Positions 1 to 14,200 of a stretch of DNA of 64,000 nt are shown here, piece after piece. The translations under genes and the position numbers were made by a program. The stretch's first letter is position 1; each line of letters begins with the position of its first letter. Source of the stretch: Coturnix japonica. Its lineage: Eukaryota > Chordata > Aves > Galliformes > Phasianidae. Location: the NCBI RefSeq assembly GCF_001577835.2, contig NC_029526.1:1333510-1397509 (forward strand). The letters run 5' to 3'. The notes under the pieces are model-generated. The model worked only from the letters and a program-made list of their open reading frames with translations. It was not told the DNA's origin and made no database searches.

Positions 1-3000
1 ACATCTGATGAGCCAGAGCCCACAGCTCAGCCTTTGCCAGCACTGGGCTGTCAGGCAGTCCTGCAGGAGGTCAGTAGTGAAGACATACAGTGCTATTGGT
101 AAAATGTCCCTGCTGGAAGAAAGCACTGATCCAGCCAGACAGGGCAGAGCAGCATCCCACTAGCTCAGCACCTGCATACCCTGCAGCTGTGACGCAGCTG
201 GTACCAGAGCCCTGGATCCAAACTACCCACATCATTACAGGAGGGCCTGGGGCAGCCTCAGCCCCAGAGGCTCTTTTCTGGCTTGTCAGGGTGTTGTGCA
301 AGAGGTCTGTTTTGGTGGGAGCTTTGGAACCTTGCCTTGCATCTGCTTTGCGAGGGAAGCTGTTCAGAGGCTCAGTGCTTGGGACTGTTGGGGTGAGGTT
401 ACTTAACAAACGATAGCGTTTCCCTTGTTGAGATTTCTTTGGACTGTGCTCTGCAGCCTTTTCTTCAGCATTTCTCTGGGCCTTGGATCCCATCAAAGGA
501 GCCCAGGGGGGAGCAGGGATCTCCAGCCAGGACCTCCTGCTTCTGAGCCCTGCTCAGCATGTGCCAAGCGTGGCCCAACCTCTCTCCATCTGCACTGGCA
601 TTTGTGAACACACTGCTTGCTCTCACGTGCGGTTCTGCTTGCACGGTGGATGGCTCTTCTCTTCCTCTCACTCACCCCGGCGCCACTTAGTTCTTTGTGG
701 CTTAGAAAACAAAGCCTTTGGCAAGTGAAGGAGGTGCCTACCCTTCCTGGGGGAGGGCCAGCTGGCCTGCATTTGATTATGGCAGCGCCTCCTCATCCCT
801 CCCCATTGTCCTTGCTGCTGCAGGCATGCCAGCGTTCTTGCGCTCCATCCTGTGAACAAGTGCTGCTGCCTCTGGGGCCCAAAGAGGGGCTGGGGGCCTT
901 CCTCCCCCCAGCCTAGCCCTGCTCTGTGGATCTCCATGCTCTCCATGCACTCTCCCTTTGAGCTAAACTCACTCCGTCCGACCGCAGCCACAGACAGACA
1001 CAGCAAACGCTCCTGTAAGTACCAAGTGTCCAGCGGGACTGGCTGACATGTTGCTTGCATTGAGATTTGTTTGGAAACAGTGTAAAGGAGGCTTGTGTGA
1101 GTCCTGCATGCATCAGAGTGCTCTGTGTGCGTCTTCTGTGTGTGTGCAGAGCCCCCTGTGTCTTTGCATGGTCCCTCTGAACTCCAGGGCTGTGCTCTGT
1201 AATGCAGCAGCGCCTGTTTCTTAGAGGATGCTGCATGGTCTTCATAGCAGGTAGGGTTTAACTGCATCTAGGAGTTGCTGGTAGGGACCCACACCACCTG
1301 GCTGCACACACAGGGCAGATGTTTTGGTGCCCCCTGGGCTGCTCTCGGGTTGTGGGCAGCACAGTGGTGTTGTGCAGGCTTTGGGCTGTTGAGACTCACT
1401 GCTGCTGTGTTCCCAGGGACAGAGCTGAACTCTGCATGACAGCTCACATCAGAGCATGAGAATTGGCTGCCTTCACCTGGAACCCCCCCCAAAAGTCAAG
1501 CTGCTACCTGCTGAGACTTTTGCTTTTCTGCCTGAATTCTGCTGGCGTATTCTGCCAGATGTAGCATCCCAGACCATGAATTAAGAAATGCCAGTTCCCG
1601 TCAGGCAGCAAGTTATTGCTGTATTACCTTTTTTGCTCAGCCCTTAGTGAGGGGAGCAAGGTTGTGAATACTGGTCTGCAGGAAGCTGGAGATGAGCCTG
1701 GGTAGTTGGACCCAGAAGAGAGTTAACTGTACTTAAAGGGCTTCGTGATTCCCAGATCTGGGAATGGACTTGGAGAGGAACTGCGGAGTGTAAGTGTAAA
1801 AAGAGACACCTGATGTGTCGTCATTGTAGAGCACTTATTACAGGCAGACACACGGGTCGTTGTGCCCCTGTGTTTGTCTGTTAATAGCAGACCTGTGCAG
1901 GTCAGAGCACGGTTCTGCCTCCAGCACTGCTGAGAGAGCAGGGCCTTCACCGTGGCTTACAGCACAGTCTGTTTAATAACAGGTGCTGTTCTCCTCCTGC
2001 CTCTGCACAGAGATTGACCTGACTTTTCTGGGGAAAGGCTGCGTGAAATCCCTAATTAACAGCTTTCATTTGCTTACTGGTGGAAGTGCTGAAGATGATG
2101 AAGGTGTGAGTAGCACAACAGCAAATTGTGGCTGTGCCTTCCTGATGCTGTGAAGCTGCTCTAGGGGAAGCCCCCCGGTGTCTGACATCTCTCTTCTCTC
2201 TCCTTCCTCAGTTCTATTGTCAAAGTGGTGCCCTAGACATGCATCTCTCCTGCTTTGCTCTCTCATTTCAGGGGTGTCCATTTTCATATGCGGTCTCAAG
2301 CTCTTGGGGGATTGAGCCTGCAGGTTGGAAAGTCAATCCTCTTGTTGAGTTCATGCAAGGTTAATGTATGAAATCTCTCCCTCCTTCTTCCTGCCAGCAT
2401 TTTGCTGGTGAAGCCTTCCTGCAAGGTTAATAAGTCCCAGCAAAGGGTATTCTTTTATCAGAAAGCTTCTGAAGCTTGAAGTTTACAAGGAACCCTGACA
2501 ATGTAAATCCAACCTGTGTTAGTTTTTTGGCCTTTCAAAACTAGTTGCTTGGAAAATGTTTTATGAATTCTCCGCTAATTTCCTTTCTAGATCTACGTCA
2601 TCTTGCTTATTTTCTCTTTGTTCACCAACACCTTCATTGCCAGCTTGGTGTCAGCACTGTTTTTAGCTCCCAGCGAGCCCTGTGACTGCAGAAGGCTGAA
2701 TGGTGGGAGCTCCAGCATCCAGTGCTCCTCTCTAGGAGGAAGCAGTGTTTCCTGTCAGCAGATATAGGGATTTCCTAGCTTGGGTTCCAGCTGACCTGTG
2801 AGAGGAATGCATTGCACTTGAGGTGCAAGATGTGATGCTAGCAGAGGTCTTCCCTCAGCTGGCCCCCAGCCTTGGGCATACGAGCAGGATGTCGGGTTTG
2901 GATGCTTTTTATTTGCTTGGATCTTGGGACGGGAGCTGTACAGGACGGCAGGCGTTCTGAATGCTCGTGTGCTGGCATCCATCTGGATACTTGGATCCTC

Positions 3001-6000
3001 CTGGAGTCTGGAATTCCCTTTAGTCACGGGAGTTAAATAGATCTGTTCGGGCAATCTGGACATGGAGCTGCCCTCGGCTTACAGATGGAGCTGTGGCTCA
3101 CAATGACTTCGATCTGCATATCAAAGCCCTGCCATATGGACAGGGCTCTGCCCAGGCTCCTTTGGTTGCTCCAGGGGGGCTCAGGCCCTTTCAGTTTGCC
3201 TCAGTGTGTCCCTTAAACCAGGGGCTGAAGGAGGGAGGCCCGACAGATGTGCTGGTGCTGGGTTTGGTTTCAGCCCCACATCTCCTGAGGCAGAGCCTTT
3301 CTCCTAGCTCAGCTGCAGTGGAAGGAGCTGTGCCGTGGGATGGTGATGCACAGGTTGGTTTGCTCTCTCCTCTTGTCCCCACAGATTGTTTTTAGGGCTG
3401 GAAAAGGCCGTTTGGGCATCCTGCCCTTCCCTTCAGCCAACCAAATCACAGCACATCCTTTAGAATGAAGCACTTTGACTCAGTGAGTCACAGGGGAAAG
3501 GATGGGAATTGAAGAGTACAGTGAAAGCACCAATGCTCCCCATCCAAGCCTTAGGGTGTGCTGGAGGTTTCACTGTCCTCAGCTGAGCATAGAGGATATC
3601 ATTAACCAGGAGCCAGTGCGGGGCTATTACAGGGGGATTTGCACAGTGTGGTGATGAGGCTGTTGGGAGAAGTGTAGGAGCCTCTTGAGGTGACATCAGT
3701 CTCAGAGTGGAGAATGATTTGCTGCTGCTGTGCAAGGCACCAGCTCCAGTGAGTCACTGCTCTTGCAGTTGTTTGGTGTTGAATTGGCCTGCAGCTCTCA
3801 CCAAAAGGAGTTCTACCCTTGGCTAAAAAAAGCATGAAATCTCTGCCCTTTTCCTCCTCCTTCTCCTATAGGCAGTGGTTGCACGTTCACAAACACACAT
3901 TCACAAGCTGTCTTTGCTCCTATAGCACAGCGCTGCTGAGCTCTCTGCTGCATGCCCCTACTGCAGCTGTGCTGTTGGCAGTCTCCAAGGGTGAGGCTGA
4001 GCTGGTACACACTGAGTAACTAGTGAGACATCAAGAAGGAGGGAGGATGATACGAAGGCTGTGAAGCAGCACTGTTCTTTAGTAAGAAGGGATGGTAAGC
4101 AGAGTTGTACTGACAGAAGGGCTTTGTGGTGAGAGCTCATGAGAAGATGGACAGTGCTTCAAACACAGAGGCTGGTCTGTAGCAAACACAAAGGTTAAAG
4201 TTTCTGACTGTGCTGGGAGCAATCTTAATTCCCAGTCCTTTGGGCTCAGGAGATATTTAAATGCTGAGACAGCTCTGCTGATGAGACAGAAATAAGCAGT
4301 GAGGAATCTACTTAAAGGCATGGAGCAGAAAGGGGAGAGAGTGGGGGAAACTGCACCTTGTGTGCTGCTGGGAGGTTCTCTGCAGCTGCAGAGAGGGCAG
4401 GCCTCAGGTGTTCACTGCCCAGCTTCCAGTATAGTGAATATAAATATACACATACACCATGTCTGGCACAGATTGCTCTGTGGAAGCTCTGAATCGCAGC
4501 AAAGCGAGGGTTATTGTGGCTTGTTGTGATTCATTAGTTGAGTCAGCCTGCTCCTAATGGAGCCACGCTAGGTGTTGCTTGGCAGTTGCAGCAGTAAAAA
4601 GAAGCACAAGCACTTGCCAACTGCAGAGCAACCAGCCACAAGTGCCCTTTGGGTCGTTGTGTTGCCATCAAGAGAGGAGAAATTGTGCACAATCCCATTT
4701 CATCCAATTATCTTCTCCTGTAATTTAGCCTCTCCTGGTCTTGTCAAGGTGCAACTGCCCAAGAGCAAAGGAGGAGAGCTTTGAGCTCTGTTCACCTTCA
4801 CCCGAAGTGCTGCTGCAGTTTCTAAGTGTGTTTCTCTGATGAGTTTCTCCTGTTCTTGTTCTGCAGTTGAGGCTGCCTGTGGATCCATCCCTCTCTGATG
4901 CCCATGTGGTCTGTTGTAATCCCTGCTGACTGCTGCCACTTCCCCATGCCTTTTTCTTTCTTGCCCAGCTGTGGGTATCTGCCTCTTCTCTCATTCTTAC
5001 ACCCAGGGGATTTAGTCTGTGCCTGCCCGTCACCCTTTGTCCCCCTGTGGTGTTAGTACAGCAACTTGGTAACAGGCAGCAATGCAAATACTGGACTGAA
5101 ACTCTTCCTTGCTAGTGTAAGCAAACTAGTGATGTTAATGGTCAGCCCTATTGGGGATGGGGGGAGACATCAGGGACACAGCAACTCAGGGTTCATTTAG
5201 CTTTGTCTTTCAGGAGGGTGCTTAAAGCTGAGCTGCAGCCCTGCAGAACGTGGTTTTGGTTAGTCTGCTTTCTGCTGCTAATGAATCCCAGACAGGACTT
5301 TGCGTGCAGTGCGGAATAGACAAATGCGACAGGGTGGGGGACAGGGTAACAGCAAACCTCTGCTTGTAACTGGTGGCTTTGCTGAAAGGCTGCGATCTGA
5401 AATTGCATGCTTTCTTGTACCTCCAGGGGCAGCTGCTTGCTTATACAGCCCCAAATCCTGCTAGAAGTGAGCAGAGGCTCAGTGTTGAGACATGGGAAAA
5501 GCACTGCAACACCCAGAAGAGAATACCCTCTTTACTCCGCAGCTCTCCTTTGTTGGGTGGCAACTTGCTTTGCATCTTGCTTGCACTTGGGGTTGGTGGG
5601 GCTGTTTTCTCTCTTGTTTCTGCTCTGTGAAAGAAAGGGGACCTGGCTTGCACCCAGGCAGGCTGTCCTCCACACACTTCAGTAGTTCTCGTGTGAAGCA
5701 CAGTCCCTTCCCCCCCGCCTGCTCTCTGGTTTCCAGGGCTCCTCGATCTGGTATTTAGGCTAGCAACATTTGCTTGTGAATAGCCAAGCCCAGCCGTGGG
5801 CTGCAGAGGTGGCCCTGCCCCAGTCGGCTGCAGAAGATGGTGATGCACGGTGAGACATGGAGCCGCTCCATCCCACTGGGCAGGTAGGAGGGAGTATATT
5901 CTTAATTAACCATCCTGCCCTCTGCAGGTCCTGCAGCATTGCTCTTTCACTGTCAGTATTGAGGCTGAGCAAAGTGTGAGTGGAACTGAGGAGCTTCTCT

Positions 6001-8222
6001 AGGTTCACAGAGCAGTGGGCTTGTTGCTGTCTGCAGACTGATAGCTCTTTCAGGAAGTTTTCATTCTGGATAACTTTGCTTTTGATATATTTCACTGTAA
6101 AATGGCTTTTTAACTGGGGTTGGTCTGAGCTGCTGGCATACAGGGCAGTCTGCAGCCATGAGTCCCTGCTTACATTGTGCCTAAAGGGACCTATTGGTGT
6201 CTAGGGCTGAGAGACCAGGAGGAATGTGGTGGCTTTGTGTTAGGTTCAGTCTGGAAGCAGTGATAGCAAATATTGGTTCACGTGTGATCTGGGACTGCTG
6301 GGAGGCCAGACCAAGCACCTTTCCCTGGCCTCTGTGCACAGATGGCACTTGTGCAGTGCCAGCAGAGACAGACATGGGGAGCTTCTGCCCTCGATGTGGT
6401 GCCAGCTTTGCCATGATGAACCAAGCAGGGACAAGTGTGGTCAGCGGTGCCTTTGGCTGTTCTGTGGCCCAGTAGCTCCCCAGGAGCCCAGCAGGACAGC
6501 CTGCTGCTGCTCCTTGTGCTGCAGGTGCATGGCCAGCCCTCTGCAGGCAGGAGGCACACTTCTCTTCTCCCTCTGATTGAGAGCTGCAGTAACTACTTGT
6601 CTATAGGACATAGATTGAAAGCTGAGGTAGAGGCTTCTTCCTGCCTGGTTCCACATCTCAGTGGGAGCATTGAGCCCCACTGCACTTAGAGCTGTGTTGA
6701 AAAGCCATGGCCCTGCTTACTCCCCCAGTGATCCATGTCTTCAGTGCCCATCGTGGTGTGGCTGGGTTGCTATGTGGCCTGTAATGACAGTGATGTCAGC
6801 AATGCTCTTACCTGTGTGGTGAGTCTTCCCCTGCATGCTGGGGCACACTGCCCATGGACAGGGCTGCTGTTCCATGTGCTGAATGGGACAGTTGGAGCGG
6901 ATGACGTGGCTGGAAAAAGCCTTGGTGGCCACTTAGCATGTTAGCAGGCAAGCTGTGGGGTGTGGAGGGCTGCTGCCATTGTGCAGGGAACAAAGCTGAG
7001 CTATTCACTAGCCTGTGACAGGCACTGGGGAGGGTAGAAATGCTGTGGGATTGAGTTCTTTCTGTCTGCTCCTGGCAAGGACTGTAAGACAGTATAGCAC
7101 ATGAAGATGAGGTCTGGTGGGGCTGTATCTTGGTGTGGGATGCAGCCCTTGTTCCTTCTCGCTGAGGTTGCAGGCAGATCTGTAGATGAGAAATAAAAGC
7201 AGCTTCTAAACTGCTCCTCTCTCCCATTTGAGAATGGAAGTGAGGTCCCCAGTCTAGGGGAAGCCCTGCGTGGGACGTCTGCCCTCCTGGTGGCAATAAA
7301 AGCCAGGCTGTCCTCTGGGGAATACAGAAGCCTCCAGATCTTGGATAAATCAGACCCACTGGGATCTGGCATCTCATCTGCCCACTGCAAAGCCCTCTGA
7401 CCCCAGCAGCACAATGCCTGGACTTGAGTGAGTGGCAGGTCCGGGGCCTGTACTGGTGATGGGGGATGAAGGGCTGCTGCTGTGTGGGGCTGCTTGAGAG
7501 GCGTTTTCACTGTGCAGCTGCTGGCTTCTGAAGCAGCTCCTTGCTCTGTATGAGTAATGGGGCTGGCTGCACGCACTGCACGCAGCTGCAGCTTTGGAGA
7601 GAAGTGCCTGCCCTCGGAGCAAGGCAAATCCTTGTGTGCAGCAGTCCTGACTGTCAGGGGGTCTGAGGCTGCAGCCTTCATTCCTGGGACTGAGCTCAGG
7701 GTATGTGGGGCCATGGCAGCCAGGCACTCTTCCTTAGATGTATAAATAAGCTGGTAGTGTGATGGCATTTCATCCCACTTCTACCACTCAACTGATGGGG
7801 CAGAGCTGTACCTGCACAGCCTGTGTCTGCTGAGCCTGTACAAGCTGAGCCTTGTGAAACTGCTCCCAGTATTTCTGCAGCAACAGAAATAACCTGCAGG
7901 GCCACACCACGGTGTGCAGATTCCTGCCAGCAGCTTCCTTGGGATCCCTCCAGGGAAGGCAAACATGCCCAGCAGTGTGGGCACTGCGGTGGCAGTGGGG
8001 CTGTGGCCGAGCAGCCGGCACAGCTGAAGCCTTCAGCATAAGGAGCTGTTTGTTCTGCTGAATTGTTAAGCCCCATTGACAATAGCAGCCCCCCCATCAC
8101 TCACACTTGAGGAACTGCGTTGGCCACACACTGATCCTTTCTCTTGTCTGGCACTTTGGGCACCGAGTTGGGGTTGTTCTTCCCTGAGTGCCTCTGACTG
8201 GTTGCTGCCTTTTGTTCTGCAG
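1..8222. other. No recognised gene; region upstream of, or long intron within, PLEKHG4
   Basis: I find no exon here that I can tie to a known protein. The first PLEKHG4 exon recognised starts at 8223 in the middle of the spectrin-like region, so the N-terminal exons (CRAL-TRIO-like and first spectrin-like parts in the mammalian protein) lie either before this window or undetected in this stretch. The many open frames here are short, lack homology and look like chance. No repeat array or CR1 copy stands out. Confidence 0.5.
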
Positions 8223-11200
8223 GCGTACGAGTGGGCCTTGGAAGGGATGCGACACCTCGCCTGCATCAGCATGGAGGAGTGCAGCTCCGCTGAGCACTGC
8301 GCCGGGGTCATCAAGTGCCTGGAGAACTACAAGGAGCAGCACCCAGACATCAGTGATGCCCGCTTCCAGGAGATGAAGGAGCTGGCCTGCGAGCTGAAGA
8401 GTGACAAGGGGCTCAAGCAGTGGAAATTTGCGTGGTCCAAATGCCAGGAGACCAAGCTGGTTTTTGAAAAGAAGCTGGAAGCCGCCTTGAGAACCAGGAG
8501 GGCACTGCTGTCAGAGCAGCCACAGGTGGGCAGCGAGGCTGGCAGTGTGTCCCACCGCAGACACTCTGAGGGGGCTGCCCCCAGCCCGCAGTGGGACAGA
8601 ACTCCTGGCATGTCCCACAGCCGGCCCAGTCGCTCCACAGGGTGGACTAAAGAGAAAACTCCCTCGCCATCCCTGAGTTGCCCTGGTGATTTTGGTGCTG
8701 GGGAAGAATTTGCCTGCCAAGCTGCTCTCGGGGCCGGGCCTCATGTTGGCAGAGTTACTTTTGGAAGCGGGGCCTGCAAGTCACCAAAACTGCCTGAGGA
8801 GAAGACAAACCTGGAGAGCATCTTAGAAACACTGGAGATGAAGCCATCCTGTGCTTCTACTCCCACCTCTGGGAAGCTGCCTCCCAAGAGGATGCTCCGT
8901 AAGGCCCAAAGCTTTGACCTGCCCTGTGGTGAGAGCCTGTGGTCAGGTTGCCAGAGGACGCTGAGTGAGCCAGCCAGGTATGGCAACACTGGTGTGTTCA
9001 TCAAGGGGCTGGAAGTGAGCAGCACGGAGCTGGTGGACAGGACATTTTCGATGCGGCAGCTGGAGGGACAGCGGGGCTGTGGCTCTGCAGAGGCCAGGAG
9101 CTGGGGCAGGTGAGTGACCGCAGTGCTCAGTACTGCAGGGGGAAAGGGAAACGTGGGAGGTTAGTCTTCCTTTATGGCTTCTGTAGCATTGTTCCTCTAA
9201 AAGCAGGAAAAGAGCAGTTCTGAGATGAGGGAGCACTGCTGATAACAGGTGATGAGCATCTGCAGGAGTGTGGCACTCAAGGTCATACAAAGCCCATGCC
9301 ACAGGTGCTGCAGCAGAGCAGAAGCAGTGTGTCATGCCCTCACACTCCTCTGGGGCTGTACCTAGACTGATAGGGAGGCACTTCTAGCACTCTGTGGCAG
9401 CTACTTCAGAGGTATGGTGGTGTTTGTAGTTGCCTTTTAGGGCTGTAATCTCTGTTGGAGTGACCCACAGCTGGCTTTTGTTCTGCTCTTTCTCTTCTCT
9501 GTCTTTGAGGATTCTGTTTTTTGTATTACTTCAGTATGTCTCCATATGGAGAGCCCTGGGATCTGAGATGTTCTTGAAAGGGAATCACCAGGCAGGTCTT
9601 TGAGCTGCTCTCATAGAAGAAAGAAAAAAAGAGTTCGGAATGGATAAAGATGTCCTGGTAGGGTGGTCAGGAAGGGTCTGTGTGCCTCCATCAATGTGCT
9701 GGATCCAGGCAGGAGTGGTTTGAAGGGTCTCACTCCAGCAATGGGAGCTGCTGGGCTCCTGTCCTCCTTACCTTCCTCTTCCTCCCCAAGTAGAGAAGTG
9801 GGATGGGGAGATCAGCAGGTGGGTGCAGCTCTGCAGGACCCAGTTTGCTGCTGGTGTGAGAGGTGAGAACCTTGAACTGGATGCAGGGACCACAGAGCTC
9901 CTCTGCTGCTTCTGCTCAGCAGCAGCTCTGCTTCCTTCTCTGGAAGGAGCTCAGCACGTGTCAGTAAGGCTCGCAGCAGGGGATGAGCACCAGAGACAGA
10001 TGGCTGACCCTGTGCTTCTCAACGGAGCAACAGCATGTGCAAGTCTGGACTTCTGAACAGCCAAAGGAGCTGCAGGGAAAGCTGAGGAGCAGGGAAGGCA
10101 GGCACATGGTGCAGGTGGTTGTGTCTGGTGCTGCACTGCCTCGCAGTGGAGACCTCCAGTACTGAGGAGCAATTCAATCACTTCAGAGGTGCACGGAGTG
10201 ACCTGTGCTAGGAAGTGCTGTGCAAAAGCCACTGGTGTTTCTGCTCTCCTTTTTTTGGAAGCACAGTGATTTATGGGAGCAGCCTGTTGTGTCCAGGAGC
10301 AGGACTGGACCCTGCTGAGGTTGGTTTAGGACCACAGCCAGCTTAGGGCTTCCCTTCCTGATCAGAAAATCTGTAGAGTTCCTTGGGTTAGCTGCCAAGT
10401 TTGAGTTCTCACAGAAGGCTGTGGGTCTGGGTTTAGGCAGTACTAAAGGAGCTGCGAGTCCCAGGGGAGGGTCTTAGGGGACAGCCCTTTGCTGCAGCAT
10501 CCCTTCAGGGCAGCTGTTCTCTCCTGCAGCAAACTGCGGCACATCATCGATGAGATGGTGACCACGGAGCGGGAGTACGTCAGGTCGCTGTGTTACATCA
10601 TTGAAAGCTACTTCCCTGAGATGGAGCGCCTGGATCTGCCCCAGGACCTGCGGGGGAAGCGCAGCGTCATTTTTGGGAACCTGGAGAAACTCTATGACTT
10701 CCACAGTCAGTACTTTCTGCGGGAGCTTGAGAGCTGCTGCAACCACCCGCTGCGCGTCAGCCACTGCTTCCTGCGGCACGTAAGGCATCACACCTCCACA
10801 CTTGCTTTCTGTGTGCCTATTAGCCTAGCTGCTCAGCTGTGCCTTGGTGGGCTATGGTTTTTACTGGGATGGTAAACACGTGTTTATTGGGGTACGTAAT
10901 GAGCAAGGGGAAATGAACAGAAAAATGGATGGAAAAAGTCCTAGCTACTGTGGGAGAAGGAAGGTGAGAACATTCCCCTGCTCTTGCTGGACTTAAAGCC
11001 TGTCCTGATGGACAGGAGGCTCTGGTGCAGCCTGAGAGAGTCAGAAGTGCTGCAGTAACCAACCCAGGGCATGGCTGTTGCAGGTCCTAGGCCTGCCCAG
11101 GCCTCACTCACAAATCTCTTTTGCAGAAAGACCAGTTTGGGATGTACGCCTTATACAGCAAGAACAAGCCAAAGTCAGACTCGCTGCTGGCCAGCCACGG

Positions 11201-14200
11201 GAACACCTTCTTCAAGGTAAACACTACTGGTTTCTCATGGTGTTTGGGTCACTGCCCTGTTTTGCCCAGCACCCTATGGCTTCTGGCACAGCCCTGCACA
11301 AGCGTACGTGGGGCTAGAGCCGTGCAGTGAGTGCTTTGGGAAGGTGCCCAGTACATGACAGCATCCATCCTGTTTCCCTGCAGAGTAAGCAGAGTAGCCC
11401 TATTGGGAAGATGAGGCCCTGGTCAGCTTGGGATGTGTCTGTGCCTGTGCAGGGCCTTGGGGCTGGCCTTGCTGAGCTGCTGCTGACACTGCTGTGTTTT
11501 CAGTTCAAGCAGGTGCAGCTGGGGGATAAGATGGACCTGGCTTCCTACCTGCTGAAACCCATCCAGCGCATGAGCAAATATGCCCTGCTCCTGAAGGACC
11601 TGATCAAGGAGTGCAGCGAGGCACAGGAGCAGGAGCTGGGCTACCTCCGAGCAGCAGAGGAGATGGTGAAGTTCCAGCTGCGGCATGGAAATGACTTGCT
11701 GGCCATGGATGCCATCCGTGACTGCGACGTATGTTTCAGTGTCCTCTCCTGCTTGGGGGCTTAGCTGCATTTCTCTTCCCACCCCACCATGGGCTTAGGG
11801 TCTTTGGGTTGTGTGACACATCCCTGTAGTGGTCAGTGTGCTGACTTCTGGAGCACAGGACAAGGGTGCAATGGATGGGGCTTGGCAGCCTCCTGATCTG
11901 CTGCGGGCTCAGGGTGGAGGAAGATGGATTTAGCACAAGCAGAACTGAGGTGCTTGCTTTCTGACCTGGGTGTGCCTGGGTGGCAGCTGGGTGGGCATCC
12001 TTTCCTTGTCAGTTCACTTCATCCTCCAACAGGAGGCCTTCAGCTGGTGCCTTCAGCTGCCAGCCCAGAGGTGTGGGGTGACAGGAGCAAGTTGTCAGTG
12101 GCTTGTGCCACTTGGAAAAAGCTGCAGCTCTCACTTTAGCTTTGAGCTAGTTGTTATGGCCTGATGTAGCCACTAGCAATGCCATGCAGCCCAAGGGGAC
12201 ACAGTCCTTGCTTCTTCAAGGAGACAGGCAGTGGCCACTTCTTCCCCTATGGACCGCATATGGGACCTGTGCTCTGTGTCTGCCCAGCCCTGGGCTCCCT
12301 GCTGCTGGGAGGGCTGCTGGGTCCTTACCAGGCTGTTCCCTGTGGCCAGGTGAACCTGAAGGAGCAGGGGCAGCTGGTGCGGCAGGACGAGTTTGCCATC
12401 TGGCTGGGCCGCAGGAAGTGCCAGCGCCACGTCTTCCTCTTTGAGGACCTGATCCTGTTCAGCAAGCCCAAGAGGATCGAGGGTGGCTTTGATGTGTATA
12501 TCTACAAGCGCTCCTTCAAGGTAAGGGCCGTTGTGTAGGTTGCTCTTGTGCAGGAAGTGACTCTGGACTTCTCCCTGAAGGTTTTGTGTCCCTTTTCATC
12601 GGTTCATCTTCCTCCCCTGCCCTGCCTGCCTCTGAGTGCACCTTTCCTGCTCCTGGTGTGGCCCCAGCTGATGCTTTGCTCTTCCTTCTTTCTGGCAGAC
12701 TGCAGACATCGGTCTGACGGAAAACTCTGGGGACAGTGGCCTGCGTTTTGAGATCTGGTTCCGAAGGCGGAAGTCCAGCGACACTTACATCCTCCAGGCC
12801 AGCTCAGCTGAGACCAAGCAGGCCTGGACCAGTGACATTGCCAAGATCCTGTGGCAACAGGCAGCCCGCAATAAAGGTGTGATTCCTTCCCAGGGCGTCT
12901 GTGCCGCAAAAGGTGCGGGAGCCCCGTTCAGCTCGTGCTGTTCTGAGTAGGTTTGGAGCCTATTACCAGACAGCTTTGTGCAGCAAGCAGCCGTGTCCCT
13001 GCATGCAGCCTCAGGAGCATGTGCTGGGGTTGGCTGAGTGCTGTCCCTTCCCTGCCCCTTGTCCCTGGAAACCGTGATGGCAGTCCATACTTTGTGTGTC
13101 TGTGTGTCATGAGAGAAATGGGAGATGTCAGTATGGGTTTCCTGCCCCGTGAGAGTGGCACCGCTTGTGAAAAGCTCACTATTCTCCCCACAGCCTTGCT
13201 GTTGGAGTGGCAGCTGCCTGGCTCAGGCTGGCTGAGTCCCTCCCCTCCACCTCAAGCTTCCTGCTTGGCAGGACACTCACAGCTGGCATGGCACTGGACC
13301 CTGGGGCCAGAGCAAAGCATGACTGTTTGTGGAGACTCCTGAGGGCTGGGGAATGGTGGGAGAGCAGATGGAATGGGGGTATCTTGGGAGCAGCCTGCCC
13401 CTGGGGCAGCAGGATGCCTGCAGAGAGGGCTGGGGCAGCCTGGCAGGCGGCTGTGGGTTGCTGTTGAACACCTTGCTCTTCCCCTGCAGAAATCCGCATG
13501 CGGGAGATGGTCTCCATGGGTGTGGGCAACAAGCCATTCCTGGATATCAAACCCAGTGAGGCTGCTATCAATGACCGTGCTATCGACTACATCATGAAAG
13601 GCAGAGGTAGGTGCCAGCCTCGCCTGTCCCTGCTCCAGGTGAGCCCAGCAGGCTGGCACTCATGGCTTTTCTGTTGTGTTTTGTGGCAGCTGCCAGGACC
13701 AGAGCATCAATTGCAGTGTCTCTCTTTGACCATTCCAACCCCTACAAGAGGACCCAGGCGCAGCTCTCTGCTGGCGGCACTCCTGTTGCATATGGCCCAT
13801 CTTCCTCCTCACTGCTGGGTCCCCTCAATCTGCACATGTACCTGGACCAAGCACTGCTGCCTGGTGTCCTAGCCCCCCGGCGCCCCTTTGATGTCAGCCC
13901 CTGCATTGAGGAAGATGAGCTGGAGCACGAGACAAGCAGCCAGCCATCACTGAGTACGTATGGGCTTCCTATGCTGCTGCACACTGGGGATATACCCTTG
14001 GTGTCTCTGTTCTGTGTGGTCATAGCAGAGCCAGCTCTGCTTGCTGGCCCCAAGCTAAGCTGTCTGTTGTTCAATCTGCAGTGTTGTTTATTACAATTCC
14101 TTAGAGTGTTTTGGTGTTTGTGGCTTTAAAGTGGCCCAGATAGCAGTGAGACTTACCTGTGGGCTTGTGTGACTGTGTCTCTGCAGGAGGGTTTGTTACT

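Noticed and set aside
2011-2103. Exon-like segment with good acceptor (CTCTGCACAG) and donor (GTGTGAGT), open frame containing KGCVKSLINSFHLL
   Set aside because: Only 30 codons, no homology I recognise, and a chance opening of this length is common.
2591-2768. Hydrophobic open frame after a good acceptor (IYVILLIFSLFTNTFIAS)
   Set aside because: No family match, no matching donor or poly(A) signal, and phase does not fit the segment at 2011-2103 without shifting frame.
6376-6474. Short frame resembling a zinc ribbon (SFCPRCGASF)
   Set aside because: Only one CxxC pair, no splice context and no partner exon.
7001-7768. 255-codon minus-strand open frame
   Set aside because: No homology and no domain; composition resembles non-coding sequence.
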